From NCBI GenBank assembly GCA_039654915.1, contig CM077594.1:90720893-90784892 (forward strand): a DNA stretch of 64,000 nucleotides, written 5' to 3'. This document shows, in pieces, positions 63,201-64,000 of this stretch. The stretch's first letter is position 1. Every line of letters starts with the position of its first letter. Below the pieces are notes generated by a model. It was not told the DNA's origin. It searched no databases and saw only the letters and a program-made list of their open reading frames with translations. This stretch comes from Aquilaria yunnanensis (Eukaryota; Streptophyta; Magnoliopsida; Malvales; Thymelaeaceae). The translations under genes and the position numbers were made by a program.

Positions 63201-64000
63201 TTCGGAGGTTACTCTTTCTTTATATCTACTGCTTCCACATTCACGACAATGTGTTAATTTCTCATCTTCCCGATAGAATAGCATACAGTTATTCTCACAT
63301 GCATGAATTTTTATATAAGGCAACCAAAGTCCTTTTGTGAGTTGTTTCGTACCATATAGGGTGGATGGGAGTCTATTACTTTCAGGCAACATTTCTTTCA
63401 TAAGCTCCAGTACTCTATCGAAACAACGATCTGTCATATTAAACTCACTTTTGCAACTTAACAATTGCGTCATTGCAGACAACCGTGTTTGTTTAGTGCA
63501 CCCATCCCACAATGGTGCATTTGCATCGTCCAACAAATTATAAAATTGTTGTGCGGTCGGATTAGGTAACCCCTCTCTCATTTCAGACACATCGAACACA
63601 TTATCATTATTATCACTGCCATTATCAGGTTCTTCGACATCAGCATCGATAAACTCTTCATCCACCAACATTCTTTCACTATTTCCAGATCCTAAATTCG
63701 ATGATAACGGACCCATTGATTCACATACCATCTGTTCATACGCATTTACACTACTTGATTCTCCCCGTGTCCCTCCATGTAACTGCGATGGAAAATAGCT
63801 ACGGGCCATATTGAAATTGTGCAGATTGCTATCATATTGTTCGTTGTGACAGTGCCATATGTAATAGTTTGGCGTAAATCCATATCGAAACAAATGCTCT
63901 CTCACTTTCAGCTCTATTCGATAAAATCTATTATTACATTTACGACAAGGACATTTAATCATTTCTGACTCCTTTCCACTAAATGCAAACTGTAGAAACT
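60206..64000 (-). pseudogene. TNPD-like CACTA transposase (Transposase_21), disrupted and cut by the window edge
   Basis: Four exons can be read on the minus strand: 61690 to beyond 64000, 61256-61579, 61075-61174 and 60206-60976. The N-terminal Transpos_assoc domain is visible as IKCPCRKCNNRF near 63950, with frame open past the edge (FLQFAFSGKESE upstream). The tnp2 domain follows: LCIDGFNPNN with a likely catalytic Asp, then YTIWPIFIVVYNLPPELC and LLIPGPRAPGRNIDVFLRPL. Next come a DUF4218-type region (LPIALRGYMPALIWETISEF, HLPLEAKLCGPVQFRWMYPF) and a DUF4216-type C-terminus (QNYGVCVKGETW, FKCTWFDPTRG). Lesions: TGA at 61432-61434 in place of a probable CGA (NRVP*NDD), and an AT instead of GT donor after MYPFER at 61688-61689. 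It is therefore probably not functional. Confidence 0.88.

Larger units (their letters stand above)
55326..64000 (-). mobile_element. Decayed CACTA (En/Spm) transposon region, open at the right edge
   Basis: The left end TACTACAAGAAAAC matches the CACTA terminus (CACTACAAGAAA) except for C to T at its first base. It is followed by subterminal motifs, then a TNPA-like gene and a TNPD-like gene, both on the minus strand, the usual CACTA gene pair. The other terminus lies beyond the window. A block of subterminal-like motifs between the two genes (58760-59260) raises the possibility of two adjoining or nested elements. Confidence 0.75.

Noticed and set aside
62212..63340. Plus-strand open frames of about 100 codons opposite the TNPD gene
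   Set aside because: Antisense shadows of a long coding exon with strong transposase domain matches on the minus strand.

Overview
This window is nuclear DNA of a flowering plant, most likely a eudicot. It is AT-rich, its genes are split by short introns (mostly GT-AG), its proteins match plant families (NPK1-type MAPKKK, plastid ADP-glucose pyrophosphorylase, plastid DEAD-box helicase RH58), and the spaces between genes are full of plant-type MITEs, Mutator-like and CACTA elements. I cannot name the species from sequence alone.

Layout: (1) 0-5 kb: a 31-bp minisatellite, then ECR1, the catalytic subunit of the NEDD8-activating enzyme (1219-4762, +, nine exons). (2) 5-13 kb: transposon-derived DNA: a Stowaway MITE, a 2-kb foldback element, and two members of one Mutator-like family. 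The second of these (11448-12714) carries a broken 5' piece of a GDP-mannose 4,6-dehydratase gene (Pack-MULE). (3) 13-22 kb: mostly non-coding, with one small two-exon plant-specific gene (15860-16364, +), a solo-LTR-like stretch and more MITEs. (4) 22.7-46 kb: the gene-dense core: TSC10 (3-ketodihydrosphinganine reductase, +), a decayed seed-type aldehyde reductase/glucose dehydrogenase-like SDR pseudogene (+), RH58 (+), APL1 (ADP-glucose pyrophosphorylase large subunit, -, convergent with RH58) and an NPK1/ANP-type MAPKKK (+, divergent from APL1) whose last intron is about 4.8 kb. (5) 46-55 kb: intergenic DNA with MITEs, nested inverted-repeat elements and microsatellites. (6) 55.3-64 kb: a decayed CACTA (En/Spm) element on the minus strand, with a TNPA-like (Transposase_24) gene, a TNPD-like (Transposase_21) gene running off the right edge, and arrays of subterminal motifs.

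The host genes act in separate processes: neddylation, sphingolipid synthesis, plastid RNA metabolism, starch synthesis and cytokinesis signalling. I see no operon-like or functional cluster. Exon joins were chosen by hand so that reading frame and family similarity stay continuous across every junction. The features most worth checking are the Pack-MULE, three GC-AG introns in two genes, the internal subterminal-repeat block of the CACTA region, and an MSA-like motif upstream of the NPK1-type gene.
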